A model generated the notes under the pieces. The model worked only from the letters and a program-made list of their open reading frames with translations. It did not search any database and was not told where the DNA came from. Shown here one piece after another: positions 22,893 through 36,000 of a stretch of DNA of 64,000 bases. The stretch is from Prosapia bicincta (Eukaryota; Arthropoda; Insecta; Hemiptera; Cercopidae), in the NCBI GenBank assembly GCA_036971475.1, contig JBAIZL010000006.1, forward strand, positions 134,433,231 through 134,497,230, in the 5' to 3' direction. Positions within the stretch are counted from its first letter, which is position 1. Each line of letters starts with the position of its first letter. Position numbers and translations under genes: made by a program.

Positions 22893-23888
22893 CCCTAGAG
22901 GATTCGCGCTAATACCCGTTACACCAGACTCGCGCGGGGTAATTTTTTACCCCAATTAGTTTTCAGGTCAATATCAGTAAAATATTTAATGTTATAAATA
23001 AAAAAAAAATATTTAAACATATTTTGTTATACTATAAAAGATATGAACAACCTCATGCAATATTATTTACTTTTTTATACATCAAAACCCTCTTCACATA
23101 CTTCAACTAAGTGGTCTTTACAAACACTTTTCCCACAATTAGCACAGCATTTATTGTTTTTTGTCTAAGTTCTTAGGGAAAAAATCACGCCTGTAATTAA
23201 AATGTTTGTTTGTAATATTGCCAAATGTAAAGCTATAGCCTATATTGTAAATAAACGTTTTTTGTTACAATAATCTTGAAAACAAAATATTTTATAGACA
23301 AGAATAGTGTACAAACACAATATATATCAAAACGTAATCCTTGCAAGAGAAAATAGAAATGCAAACCAGTTCTGTCTGTTGTCCATATACCTTTAGAATG
23401 TTTTACGAAGACATCATTGCTCCACAAATATACAATACCCCAAACAATGCTTTAATTCCTTCAAAAAAGTTTCCTTTACGTCTCTCTCTTTCTTGAAAAG
23501 TTACAACTATAAAATTTGTGTTCCCTATTATCGCCATGACAAAATATATGCGTAGATAATTTAAAATAGATTATTAAATTTATAAATTAAAACTAACTTC
23601 AGTGATAAATTTCTCACAAAATACGAAACATAGTAAAATTCACTCACAGTAATCCTGCAAAAAAAAATGAAAATTAATTTATGTGATAAAAAGGTTGCAA
23701 CAACAACTTCAAACCGTTATAAGTAAACAAAAACTGTCAAACTACCTGATGTAGGGACAGAAATAGATACAGGGCGAGTCAATTAGAAGGTATGTAAGGT
23801 GTGGAAGAATTTCAGGATTTGCAACTGTTTTATAATCTTTGTTGAAAACTCACTGGAAGAATAATTACCCCGCGCGAGTACTCTAGGG
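22893..23888 (-). mobile_element. piggyBac deletion derivative B, TTAA-flanked
   Basis: TTAA duplications at 22889-22892 and 23889-23892 flank CCCTAGAG...CTCTAGGG termini, the classic piggyBac terminal triplet and context. GCGCG-containing subterminal sequences (TCGCGCGGGG at the left, CCCCGCGCGAGT at the right) are also inverted. The 996-bp interior keeps only a C-terminal coding scrap on the minus strand. Confidence 0.85.
23084..23185 (-). pseudogene. piggyBac transposase C-terminal cysteine-rich scrap
   Basis: The minus-strand reading KNNKCCANCGKSVCKDH, then LVEVCEEGFD, shows the CxxC...C...C layout of the piggyBac C-terminal zinc domain. Nothing else of the transposase is readable in the element. 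Confidence 0.65.
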
Positions 23889-24479
23889 TTAAAGGTAAGT
23901 TTTAAAATTATGTCATAGTGATAAGCTACCTCTGGCAGTTACCTTACTGTAATCCCTCACCTTGACTGTGTTTGTTGAGACAAATCCTGTCAACTAAGAT
24001 GGTCAGAGATAGCATTTAACTATATCACTGATAAATGCTTAGCATACCATCTCAAGTAACAAGTACTGTATGCCTAAATGATAAAAAATATGAAATTTAA
24101 CATAAACCAAATCCATATATTCCAAATATAAGACATCAGGTTGGAAAAATCTGTGCTTAATATCTAAGCTAAATAAAAAAAGTTGATAAAACACTCATTG
24201 TGGAATTGTGCAATAAACTTTGTTATATAAAACTTGAATTATTGGGCACAAATTTTAAAAAGTTATTGTAAAATTATATTACATTACTGCAGAATTTTAA
24301 AAACTCAAAATGTGGTATCACAGATCTCTATTGTGCAAATATCTTTGACATCATGACATTTACTCTCATCACAACAGTCTGAATCCTTATTCTGCATGCT
24401 CCTCTTCTCATTTCCATTCATATCATGGTCTATGTAACATTGTAACAGATTTAGTTTTTATTGATAATATTTCTTATTA

Positions 24480-24900
24480 AAAAAAATTTTGTTGATGTTT
24501 CAGTGTTATTATTAGCGAAAAGATAGTTAGCCAATTGCTTCTTGAGGTTATCCTTGAATGTATCATTTACAACTATATCCATAAATTTGAGCTGAGATGT
24601 CATTGCCTCAAGAATGATTAAAGGGTCTGTGTTTATTTTATGAAACTGATTTTGTTATTCTAGACATTTCACAAAAAAAATCCATCGAGAAATAACATCA
24701 AGGTTTTATTTTTAAAGTTGGTATAACATTTACTCCACACAGTTTGTACCCAGTCCTACTTTAATTTTTATTCATCCATCCATTTCTGAATACAATGCGC
24801 CATTAGACCCAGTATAAGTGTTACTCTGGATATTTCAATTCCTGTTGATTTCATAATGACTCATATATCTTCTTTTTAATTTACTGTTACATTAGTTAAC
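24480..24900 (-). pseudogene. pogo/Tigger-like transposase fragment
   Basis: The minus-strand translation contains GIEISRVTLILGLMAHCIQK, then WMDE, and further on TLMLFLD, then ILEAMTSQLKFMDIVVNDTF and KDNLKKQLANYLF. This matches the stretch 'V-Q-E-KGWM...LLVLDSF...GG-TS-LQPLDV-VNKPFKD-L' of pogo/Tigger (DDE_1) transposases. In-frame stops and degraded motifs show it is dead. No inverted termini identified. Confidence 0.65.
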
Positions 24901-25571
24901 ATATAAAAATGAAAAGGCACTTGATTTGCATTTCTTAGATTATTAAGAAAGTATTTACATTCACTTCTTCAATTATAGTACGGTCGTGGATCATTTGGGA
25001 GCTGCTCGCTAGAATTGTTCTCTGGCATACCTCTCACATACTTTGTAAATCATACATTTACAGCAACCTAAGCACATTCCAAAATGTGCTATCTAGCCTT
25101 CAATAACTACTTCAGGAGTGTTTTAGTTATTTTTCAAGATTTATTGTCAATCACATTTTACGATTTTGAAGAACATACTTATATACTCTTTCCTGAAGTT
25201 CAAATTATCATTTTAGCAATTTTAAAGAATTTGAATGCTTTCAGTTAACACAAAGATTTCTTTGAAAAATTGTGATTTTTTTATCTTCATTTCTGTATTC
25301 GCCATCATCACTAGTTAGCTTAGTTATGTTATATGTTTTACAGTGGGGCAGTTGTTTGGTCACTCATTTTCACTCAGTTTAATTAACTTAAACAAGTTAG
25401 CTCTTAGGTATAACACACGTAAAACTCGTAATATTTTCTTACTGTGATTCTTGTTTTTCCTCTTGATCTTATACTTGGCATTCTGCCATATTTTCACTGA
25501 ATATAATGCATTTTTGTTACATAAAAGTATAACAAAATAATATATATCCATGTTGTACATTTGACAACCCC

Positions 25572-26854
25572 TTTACACTTCAAGACCTTGAGCTAGCTAT
25601 AGCTTGCTTGAAGAATTGCAAATCTGAGGGACCTGACGGTATATTTCCCGATTTTGTTCGCCACCTAGGAGAAACCACAAAACAAACATTTCTCAAACTC
25701 ATTAATCTCACATGGAAGACCAGAGGCCCCCATCAATGGAGGTAAGCCGAGATAATATCACTGTTAAAAAAGGGGAAAGCTGCGAACCTGCTGTCTAGTT
25801 ACCGGCCCATCTCTCTCACCAGTGTATGTTGCAAGGTGGCAGAAAAAATTATCGAACGCAGACTGCGCGAGTTTCTGAAAACCATCGAAGCAATAAGCGA
25901 CAACCAAGCTGGCTTCCGCAAATATAGATCCAATACAGACCAAATCGTCAAGTTTACACAAGCGGTCAAGGATGGGTTTAACCATAAACAATCAACCCTC
26001 GCTGTTTTCGTTGATTGCAAAGCAGCATATGACAAAATCTGGCGGCATTTGCTCCTACATAAGCTGAAACGCAGGGGAGTGACCGGTAACATGATCAGGT
26101 GGATCAAAAGCTTCTTATCTCACCGCTTTATCAGGTGCAAGTTTCAAAACAGTACATCTTCTTACCGCCAACTACGACAGGGTCTTCCCCAGGGAGCGGT
26201 GCTTAGCTGTTTATTATTCAATGTCATGATAGACGACCTTCAGCAGGCTATTGAATCAATTTTGGGAATGCAGTGTCTCTTTTTTGCTGACGATGTGGTA
26301 TTATGGGCAACAGGCAGCGGCATACAACACCTACAAGATGCAACTAACTCCGCACTTATCAGCCTAGAAAAATGGTCAAATCAAAACAAAATGAAAGTTA
26401 GTGTGGAGAAAACCACTGGCCAACTATTCACACTCTCAAATAAACCAGGCACATTTCAGGTCCAATACAGGGGCACAAACGTCCAGCAAACAACCCAATC
26501 GAGGTATCTCGGCATTATACTAGATACCAGGCTTTCCTACAACAGCCATGTAACATCTACGGCTGAAAAAGCACAAAAGCGCAACAATCTACTGAAGCGA
26601 TTGACGTCAACCAAGTGGGGGGGGGGGCAACACAAGATGTCCTAAGCATGGCCTACAAAACATACGTCCGTCCAGTGATGGAGTATGGGAGCGATGTTGT
26701 GTCTCTCTCCTCTAACAGTATTCTTATCTATGACGTGGTCCAAAACAATGCCCTAAAGACGATCACTGGAGGTGACAAATCCACCCCCATAGTGGCGATG
26801 CAGTTACAAGCAGATATAGAACCCCTGGAATCCAGAAGGGAAAAATCACTTTAA
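25572..26854 (+). pseudogene. LINE reverse transcriptase domain
   Basis: Motifs in order are YRPISLTSVCCKVAEKIIER, NQAGFRKYRSNTDQI, AVFVDCKAAYDKIW with the first aspartate, RQGLPQGAVLSCLLFNVMID, and LFFADDVVLW with the catalytic Asp pair. All core catalytic residues are retained. A stop at 25747-25749 interrupts the N-terminal part. At 26619-26627 a G run shifts the frame: the two sides read TSTKWGGG and GGATQDVLSMAYKTYVRP, where the family has a continuous STKWGATQ. The frame then runs to TAA at 26852-26854. Confidence 0.85.
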
Positions 26855-27054
26855 AATTTTGGGAAAGAGCTAGGCGAATAGACTCCAGTCACTGGAGTAG
26901 GTACAGATCAGCAACTCAGAGGTTGAAAACTCAAACCACCCCCCTAGCGCACACCGAAGCACTAAGAGCGAAGTATAACATCTCCACCCCGAGACCAGCA
27001 CCACTACAAAGTTTCACTGAGGTAGTCGACGCTCTGCCAAAAGTAAACCTTTAG

Positions 27055-27940
27055 TTGCTGAACCCTTTAAGAAGTAAAAAGGAGACCAACCCAACAGAAC
27101 TAAGGAAAAACGCTCTCGAAACCATTCATAATCTTTATTCGAGTAACGAGTGGCTTCATGTCTATACAGACGGTTCTTACATACCTGAAACTAATTCTGC
27201 TGGGGCAGGATCCTACTGCGGTGTTTTCCAGCAATCTTCAGCTGTTGGCAGGAACTCTAGTAACTTCGAGGAAAAATATGTGCCGTCACTGAGGCGGCTA
27301 ATAGTATGGAGGTACGGAGGTGCTAAACTTACAACCAAGCAGTGTTGTGTTTCTTACATACTCACAGGCTGCAATCTCTGCCCTCAGCAACAACAAACCC
27401 ACTGAAAGCCTGAATGCCTCGAACTGCCGCAAGAAATTAGCCAACCTTATTAGCATGGGCTGGAACGTCCAGCCACGTGGGCCTTCCAGGAAACGAAAAG
27501 TCGGATGAAATGGCCAAAAAAGGAGCAGAGAAGGAGCAACCTGAAACTCTCCAAACCCTTAAAGCAGGAAAATCCCAAATTGACTCTACCATTACAGGCT
27601 CACTAAGAACCTACTAATAAACGCATCCACGGGCAAAATATGGGCAAACTTAGCGATCCCAGGCCACATACCTGGTCATCTGGAGAGAAGTGAAGCTATT
27701 GCAAGGTTCCGCCTGGAATCCGGTCACGACTATCTGCAGGCACACCTACACCGGCTTGGTATAGCCGAATCGGACGTGTATCCACTCTGTTCCACGGAAA
27801 TTATGGTGGCTAGTCACCTGCTCACCTACCCCACCATGCTCTCAACCATGCTCTTGACGACATCACTGCTCGGTACTGGGAGGCTCGGCGTCAAATGCCC
27901 CAACTGCCACAGACGGGCGTTGGATAAAGTAAAGTGAGTA
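27055..27940 (+). pseudogene. LINE RNase H domain and C-terminal tail
   Basis: WLHVYTDGSYIPETNSAGAG carries the first RNase H aspartate. After a frameshift near 27290 the second block reads VVFLTYSQAAISALSNNKP, where the family has T-D-S-Q. The catalytic aspartate is tyrosine here. A further shift precedes the third block (SHVGLPGNEKSDEMAKKGAE) with its aspartate. The tail HDYLQAHLHRLGIAE, then C...C...H...C, follows. Frameshifts plus the D-to-Y change make RNase H inactive. Confidence 0.8.
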
Positions 27941-28324
27941 CTATTTTAAGATAGGACTTCCCAAATTACCTGGGTTATAATAATGTACCGTTGCGGCAAG
28001 GTCTTTGTAGATGGTTATGGGAATAACCAAATTAACTGAAAATAAGTAAGGGGGGAGAGATAACGCGGGGTTGAAAAAGAAAGTGATCGGGGAGTCTTGG
28101 AAGAACATCAGAAGAGGGCGTGTATTGGGGGGGGGGCCAAGTGTCAGTAATGTTAATTAGGTTTAAAATTTGTTAGTAAAACTAAGGGAAATGTAATTTT
28201 TTGTATTTGTATAATTTAAAAGGTAAAAGTGCGACGTAAGTAAATTAATAAAGAATTAGGAAAATTAAAAGAGTTATGTGAAAGTGCATCGAAGCAGTAT
28301 CAACGGTCAAGATCCAAGGAATCG

Positions 28325-28786
28325 ACAAACAATAGGTACTGTTTTTTTAAATTTCATTAAAATTAGCCAACAGAACTTTAAAAACAGTAAATTCAGAACC
28401 TTTTTTTAAATTCTTTAGTATAAAATAATAATCCATTTTTTTTCACCATGTTCTAATTTATAAAAAAGATCCATAATAACGACTCCAGAGGCAGAGAAAT
28501 TAACAGTCATTTTAAACTTTATTGTAATAACCTAAAGCCTCAAGAGTCCACCTTTATTTTTTTTTTGTAATTGTAATATTAATTAAGGAATCAATCTTGT
28601 CACAAATAGTATTAAGAACAATGGGTATAATGTGTGTTAATTAAGTGTCAAGAATAAATGCAAGTTATGTTAAAATGTTTATTGGTGTTAATTAATTAGA
28701 ATCCTGATGGTGAGACAAAAGAGTGTTAAGGTAATTAAATATATAACCTAAAAGAAAAGTTATATTTTATAATAACTTAGGTTATA

Positions 28787-28797
<11 letters not shown>
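28325..28797. other. AT-rich interval downstream of the LINE
   Basis: Nothing recognised beyond homopolymer T/A runs. Confidence 0.5.

Positions 28798-28864
<67 letters not shown>
28797..28864. repeat. (TA)n microsatellite
   Basis: About 66 bases of near-pure TA. Confidence 0.96.
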
Positions 28865-28867
<3 letters not shown>

Positions 28868-31800
28868 TCGTTGTCCTGAGTGACGGACTGAGAATAAACG
28901 TAGAGTCGAAACTATAAGAGATAGAGGGGTGAAATTTTCATTTATATTTCGTTCGTAACATAGACGTACATTAAGAAAAGATTTTGCATACACAGGATAA
29001 TTACTTTAAATGCTAAAAGTTGTAAAACTGCAGGATTGCTTGAACCATCTGTATAAAATTACATTTATTGTCGGTTAGATAATACGCTATTATAACTTTG
29101 TACTCCCGTTCCATAATCCTTATCAATGTCAATTGTTTTAAAATTGGTTAAATTAACATATAAAGTGACATTTTTAAACAGGCGCTAGTGTATTAATATT
29201 TTTATTAACGAAATCCATCCTAAAGTGATACTTTAACAGCTATGTTCTAAGATATTAAAACATCAATTTTTTTAAAGGGATTTTAACAAGTTTTATACTT
29301 ATTATAAAGTGATATTTCTCTATTTTTAAAACTTTTAAATTTTTGGGTCGTCATTAACAAGTCTTATTTTTTTTGAGTACCTGAAGACTTTAATTAACCA
29401 GGTGAAATTGATTTTGTCAGATACAAAGGAAATTGGCCTAAACATAGCCATGTGTAATTAGAAATTTCAAGGCTTTGTCTATTTAAAATGACTAAATCAC
29501 TCTATTATTCTGATATAATTGATCAATTCGAAACAATTTTCATGGATGATATTTGCTGCACCATTAGGCTTTGCTGCAATTATATAACAATACAATTCTG
29601 ATATCGAAAAACTACAATAGCTAATAAAGTTCTTTAAAACAGTGACCAAATTCCTAATTGGAGCGTTTAGTTTTAAAAATATAATAGGCCCAGCAAAAGG
29701 CTACTGTAGTTATCCCTAATTTGGGGGATTTTTCTATTTATCGGAGTTTCGAATTTTCATAAACATGCTATTAAACTAGTTTTCGGCATTCCAACGTAAA
29801 CACTGCAGATTTAAACTTAAGCAAATATAAACTGTTTAAATTTCTATATTTACACATTTCATAGTCATGGACGGCAATAATTTGTGGATGCCTAATTGTG
29901 GTATATCCTAAAGTTATACTGGGTGACGGCTGCTAGTTCTATATTATACCTGGACATCCACTCTACTTCAGGCTCGCCATCTTGCCCGCGCAATGCCAGA
30001 ACTTCCCCTATATCCTTAGTCCTATATAGCCCCATCCACCCTTCCTTATTCCTTCTCTCATAAGGGGTTGAAAGGATGGACACCACTTTAGGACCTTTAG
30101 TATAACGTTTATTATAATGTTATACACTGAAATATATATAGCATTACATATAATCTATATAGTTTTCCTTAATATTTCTTTCTTGTTTGGTTCTGGTTTG
30201 CTAATTTTTTTAAATATACTTTCAATGAAATCACAGCTTAAATTCTAAACTTTAAGACTTAAGTCAGAAAACAATAGGCATATTAGGACGAAATTTAGAG
30301 AAGTAATATATTAGAAATAAACAACAACTTATAAAATTTCAAAGTTGATTTTGCGGCCACGTGTAGGAAGGTGAAGCAAAGAGCGAAGGTAGAGGGGCGA
30401 TAACCAGCTCAACCAATGCTGAGGAAAGGACGTCACTGTAACCACAGAAAATATTGGAGGATATCCGGCCAATTCTGTATCCAAATTTCGCCAACATCAC
30501 AAGGACCCGGGAATCTGCCCGAGTTACAAAGAGTTAGAACAATTTTATGTTTTTCACAAATAACTACAAATTAAAATGAAATTTGTTTGGTAAATTGGCA
30601 AATTTTAATAAAAGAATGTTTTTGAATAGAGTTTCCTTATCTTCTAAAAATATAACATGAAGGCAAATGCGACGCTATGTTGAAATACTTCATAGAACCA
30701 AAATGGCGGGCATGGAATTAGTAAGGTGTAAATAAATGCAAAGAAATAGAATTAAAATTGTGAAAAATATCTCATCTTTAAATAAAGATAGTTTTAAAAG
30801 AGTACTAAAATGCATAATGAGTTAAAATGTTTGTAAAATGCTGCTAGTTGAGATGTGAAATAAATAACTGGGGTTTCACAGGATTCCAGGAGTCAGAATC
30901 AACACAAATATATTAAATTGAGTTACTCTGACACAAGTAGAATTATAGGTATTTACTTTAATAGTTATTGTGTCTAAATGTTTTTGCTTTAAAATAATAT
31001 TTTGTTGACTTTTTTATTATGTGATAAATAAAAGTAATAAAATAGTAATATATTAAAGAGGTAATTGGAAAAGTATTAAATCAGTTGCAAATCCAAAATA
31101 TCCAATGCCAGTTAGAAATAAACAAAATATAAAATGGTACAGAAATACTTGGCAGTCGAAATGAGATGTTTTAAAATAATTTTCAGATATTTTTATTAGG
31201 TTCGGAATTAAATAGATTCAGGGATAACTAATCTGTTTTCAAAAAGTTTTTCATCGTTCGGGTTAAAGACAAGAAATTACAACAAAATAAGGACAAATTT
31301 AAAAATAATTTTGCTAGATATTTTGGTAATTATCTAGGACAACAAATATTTGTTTATTCAGTGGTTATTTAATTATGAGTGTGACCTTCTGAAAGGAACG
31401 AGTGTTGTACATTCTTAAGGCATCAACCATTTCAACTGAAATTGTTATTAGAAATTATTTTTAAAAACTACAGAATTAGGTTATGTATTAGCAATATATT
31501 AGGAAAGAAAAGTAAGAGGTTTAATTTTAAATAATCTATAGTCTTTTAAAATATAGATGTGTGTGATTTTGTGATTTCATTCTGATTTTTAGGTATGTTT
31601 TTTTTATTTTTAAATATATTAAATTTTATAATTTAATTTTATGATTTAGTTTTGAATTTAATTTTATGATTTAATTTTAAATTTCGAGTATGTATTTTTT
31701 AATTAGTTTTGATTTTTAAATATGTTTGTTTTACTGGGTAAATTTTGCGTTTCAGGGTATGAAGTTATGGGTTTAAATATATACTTTTCAATTAATAATA

Positions 31801-32868
31801 TTTATTCAAATAAGTATTTTTTCTTACATGGTTGAATAAAAAATCATAGTGTTTTTTTAGGTATTAATATTAAGTTTAATTGGGTAAAATGTTGAACTGA
31901 TATAAATTATAAATTTAATAAAACATGCTTGAACTTGCTATTTGTATACTGTCCTAGTTATATATTTTTTTGAGAAAATCTAATAAAATTAGTAACTTGC
32001 AAATTGAGTATAAATATTATTTTATAAAGCTACTTTCTTGGACAATCATAAACCATGGTAATTAAGCTAGATACTTTCAACTAATTAATTCTCCGGGAAA
32101 CAAAAGCTCAAAGGGTTAAATCTACAAGAGCAAGGTTTTTTTAAATCTAGTGACTGTTTCTCTGCAATTGTGATTTTACACTGCAATTAATATTTCCCTC
32201 ACTGTGTTTAAGCCACACAGAACTGCTTTGATTATGACCTAAGTATGCCCCTCTACTAATCTGAAGGCCGCATACTTTTAGGGTAGGACAATTTTAAGTT
32301 ATAGGCTACTCTTATTCTTAGAGTGTATAGAATACTTAATGGCCACATGTCTTCTATACAAGCTAAACCTTATATAGTGCTTCAGTTATATAATGTAAAA
32401 ATTATTTTTTCTTAAGCACGTTCAGTTTTTAAGACTTTCGTATGCTTTTTAACAAGCCTTGGCAGGCCTGGCCAAGTTGGTGTTTTCTTACTGTGGAAAT
32501 AATTACACGAGTGGCGAGATCCATAAAAAAATTTAAAGTGAATAAAGTATGAAAAGTACAATGTGCAATTATTCAAGCTTTTAATGTTCTATTCACAAAA
32601 AAAAATAAATATCTTATTGCTGTAAAGGAATGGCAGTTTAATTAAACAAATCCAATCATATAAAGATTAGATTCAGTTGGCCTCGTTGCTTTTATTGCGG
32701 TAACAATAATGGATTTACAATGTCATACAAAACACAAGGTTAAATTGATATATGTGGGAAGTAATGGTACTCATGTTTGCTCTGGGGCCCAAAATTTCTC
32801 TGTTGAAGCTTGTCTAGAAATACAAAAGCGTCCCACCAATTCTATTTCTTAAAATATACCCTAAGTCA
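28865..32868. other. AT-rich interval, no gene recognised
   Basis: Only short chance frames on either strand. A less AT-rich stretch at about 30350-30540 stands out but matches nothing I know. Confidence 0.5.
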
Positions 32869-32876
32869 GAGGTTCT

Positions 32877-33040
32877 CAAACTGGGTGGCGTAGAGGGTTT
32901 TCAGGAGAGGATTTTATAAGTGTACTGAAACTGCCTACAGACATAGGTGTGTGACTACAATTAGGTGTACCAGCGAGTAGAGTGACGTGACATGTGCGTA
33001 CTGAAGTACGTCGCTGTACTCTGACGAATGTTTATTTAGT
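32877..33040 (+). mobile_element. Left end of a hAT element, abutting the satellite
   Basis: CAGAGGTTCTCAAACTGGG is a hAT-type terminal inverted repeat and resembles the end of the hAT-Buster element at 48334 (CAGGGGTTCCCAAACTGGG). It is preceded by CCCTAAGT, which fits the nnnTAnnn target pattern of Buster-type hATs. No right end was found on the far side of the satellite. Confidence 0.55.
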
Positions 33041-36000
33041 CTTGCTAGACTCTTGTTACTTGAGTTAGGGTCTCAAGGATAACCTCTCTGGTGCATAGGC
33101 AGGAGTCTTGCTAGACTCTTGTTACTTGAGTTAGGGTCTCAAGGATAACCTCTCTGGAGCATAGGCAGGAGTCTTGCTAGACTCTTGTTACTTGTGTTAG
33201 GGTCTCAAGGATAACCTCTCTAGAGCATAGGCAGGAGTCTTGCTAGACTCTTGTTACTTGAGTTAGGGTCTCAAGGATAACCTCTCTGGAGCATAGGCAG
33301 GAGTCTTGCTAGACTCTTGTTACTTGTGTTAGGGTCTCAAGGATAACCTCTCTGGAGCATAGGCAGGAGTCTTGCTAGACTCTTGCTACTTGAGTTAGGG
33401 TCTCAAGGATAACCTCTCTGGAGCATAGGCAGGAGTCTTGCTAGACTCTTGCTACTTGAGTTAGGGTCTCAAGGATAACCTCTCTGGAGCATAGGCAGGA
33501 GTATTGCTAGACTCTTGCTACTTGAGTTAGGGTCTCAAGGATAACCTCTCTGGAGCATAGGCCGGAGTCTTGCTAGACTCTTGTTACTTGTGTTAGGGTC
33601 TCAAGGATAACCTCTCTGGAGCATAGGCAGGAGTCTTGCTAGACTCTTGTTACTTGTGTTAGGGTTTCAAGGATAACCTCTCTAGAGCATAGGCAGGAGT
33701 CTTGCTAGACTCTTGTTACTTGATTTAGGGTCTCAAGGATAACCTCTCTAGAGCATAGGCAGGAGTCTTGCTAGACTCTTGTTACTTGTGTTAGGGTCTC
33801 AAGGATAACCTCTCTGGAGCATAGGCAGGAGTCTTGCTAGACTCTTGTTACTTGTGTTAGGGTCTCAAGGATAACCTCTCTGGAGCATAGGCAGGAGTCT
33901 TGCTAGACTCTTGTTACTTGTGTTAGGGTCTCAAGGATAACCTCTCTGGAGCATAAGCAGGAGTCTTGCTAGACTCTTGTTACTTGTGTTAGGGTCTCAA
34001 GGATAACCTCTCTGGAGCATAAGCAGGAGTCTTGCTAGACTCTTGTTACTTGTGTTAGGGTCTCAAGGATAACCTCTCTGGAGCATAGGCAGGAGTCTTG
34101 CTAGACTCTTGTTACTTGTGTTAGGGTCTCAAGGATAACCTCTCTGGAGCATAAGCAGGAGTCTTGCTAGACTCTTGTTACTTGTGTTAGGGTCTCAAGG
34201 ATAACCTCTCTGGAGCATAAGCAGGAGTCTTGCTAGACTCTTGTTACTTGTGTTAGGGTCTCAAGGATAACCTCTCTGGAGCATAGGCAGGAGTCTTGCT
34301 AGACTCTTGTTACTTGTGTTAGGGTCTCAAGGATAACCTCTCTGGAGCATAGGCAGGAGTCTTGCTAGACTCTTGTTACTTGTGTTAGGGTCTCAAGGAT
34401 AACCTCTCTGGAGCATAAGCAGGAGTCTTGCTAGACTCTTGTTACTTGTGTTAGGGTCTCAAGGATAACCTCTCTGGAGCATAAGCAGGAGTCTTGCTAG
34501 ACTCTTGTTACTTGTGTTAGGGTCTCAAGGATAACCTCTCTGGAGCATAGGCAGGAGTCTTGCTAGACTCTTGTTACTTGTGTTAGGGTCTCAAGGATAA
34601 CCTCTCTGGAGCATAAGCAGGAGTCTTGCTAGACTCTTGTTACTTGTGTTAGGGTCTCAAGGATAACCTCTCTGGAGCATAGGCAGGAGTCTTGCTAGAC
34701 TCTTGTTACTTGTGTTAGGGTCTCAAGGATAACCTCTCTGGAGCATAGGCAGGAGTCTTGCTAGACTCTTGTTACTTGAGTTAGGGTCTCAAGGATAACC
34801 TCTCTGGAGCATAGGCAGGAGTCTTGCTAGACTCTTGTTACTTGTGTTAGGGTTTCAAGGATAACCTCTCTGGAGCATAAGCAGGAGTCTTGCTAGACTC
34901 TTGTTACTTGTGTTAGGGTTTCAAGGATAACCTCTCTGGAGCATAGGCAGGAGTCTTGCTAGACTCTTGTTACTTGTGTTAGGGTCTCAAGGATAATCTC
35001 TCTGGAGCATAGGCAGGAGTCTTGCTAGACTCTTGTTACTTGTGTTAGGGTCTCAAGGATAACCTCTCTGGAGCATAGGCAGGAGTATTGCTAGACTCTT
35101 GTTACTTGTGTTAGGGTCTCAAGGATAACCTCTCTGGAGCATAGGCAGGAGTCTTGCTAGACTCTTGTTACTTGTGTTAGGGTCTCAAGGATAACCTCTC
35201 TGGAGCATAGGCAGGAGTCTTGCTAGACTCTTGTTACTTGTGTTAGGGTCTCAAGGATAACCTCTCTGGAGCATAGGCAGGAGTCTTGCTAGACTCTTGT
35301 TACTTGTGTTAGGGTCTCAAGGATAATCTCTCTGGAACATAGGCAGGAGTCTTGCTAGACTCTTGTTACTTGTGTTAGGGTCTCAATGATAATCTCTCTG
35401 GAGCATAGGCAGGAGTCTTGCTAGACTCTTGTTACTTGTGTTAGGGTCTCAAGGATAATCTCTCTGGAGCATAGGCAGGAGTCTTGCTAGACTCTTGTTA
35501 CTTGTGTTAGGGTCTCAAGGATAATCTCTCTGGAGCATAGGCAGGAATCTTGCTAGACTCTTGTTACTTGTGTTAGGGTCTCAAGGATAACCTCTCTGGA
35601 GCATAGGCAGGAGTCTTGCTAGACTCTTGTTACTTGTGTTAGGGTCTCAAGGATAACCTCTCTGGAGCATAGGCAGGAGTCTTGCTAGACTCTTGTTACT
35701 TGTGTTAGGGTCTCAAGGATAACCTCTCTGGAGTATAGGCAGGAGTCTTGCTAGACTCTTGTTACTTGTGTTAGGGTCTCAAGGATAACCTTTCTGGAGC
35801 ATAAGCAGGAGTCTTGCTAGACTCTTGTTACTTGTGTTAGGGTCTCAAGGATAACCTCTCTGGAGCATAAGCAGGAGTCTTGCTAGACTCTTGTTACTTG
35901 TGTTAGGGTCTCAAGGATAACCTCTCTGGAGCATAGGCAGGAGTCTTGCTAGACTCTTGTTACTTGTGTTAGGGTCTCAAGGATAACCTCTCTGGAGCAT

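Larger units (their letters stand above)
25572..27945 (+). mobile_element. LINE retrotransposon (RT plus RNase H), 5' truncated
   Basis: The sequence enters a LINE ORF2 at DLELAIACLKNCKSEGPDG, upstream of the RT fingers. It runs through RT, thumb, RNase H and a C-terminal Cys/His tail (LHRLGIAESDVYPLC) to a stop near 27937. The endonuclease and ORF1 are missing on the left, as expected of 5' truncation during target-primed reverse transcription. RNase H places it in the I/LOA/R1-jockey range. I do not assign a clade. A G-rich 3' untranslated region may run to about 28320, without a clear poly(A) tail. Confidence 0.85.

Noticed and set aside
29892..30086. 64-codon minus-strand frame (RRNKEGWMGLYRTKDIGEVL)
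   Set aside because: No family recognised, no start or splice context, single short frame in decayed DNA.
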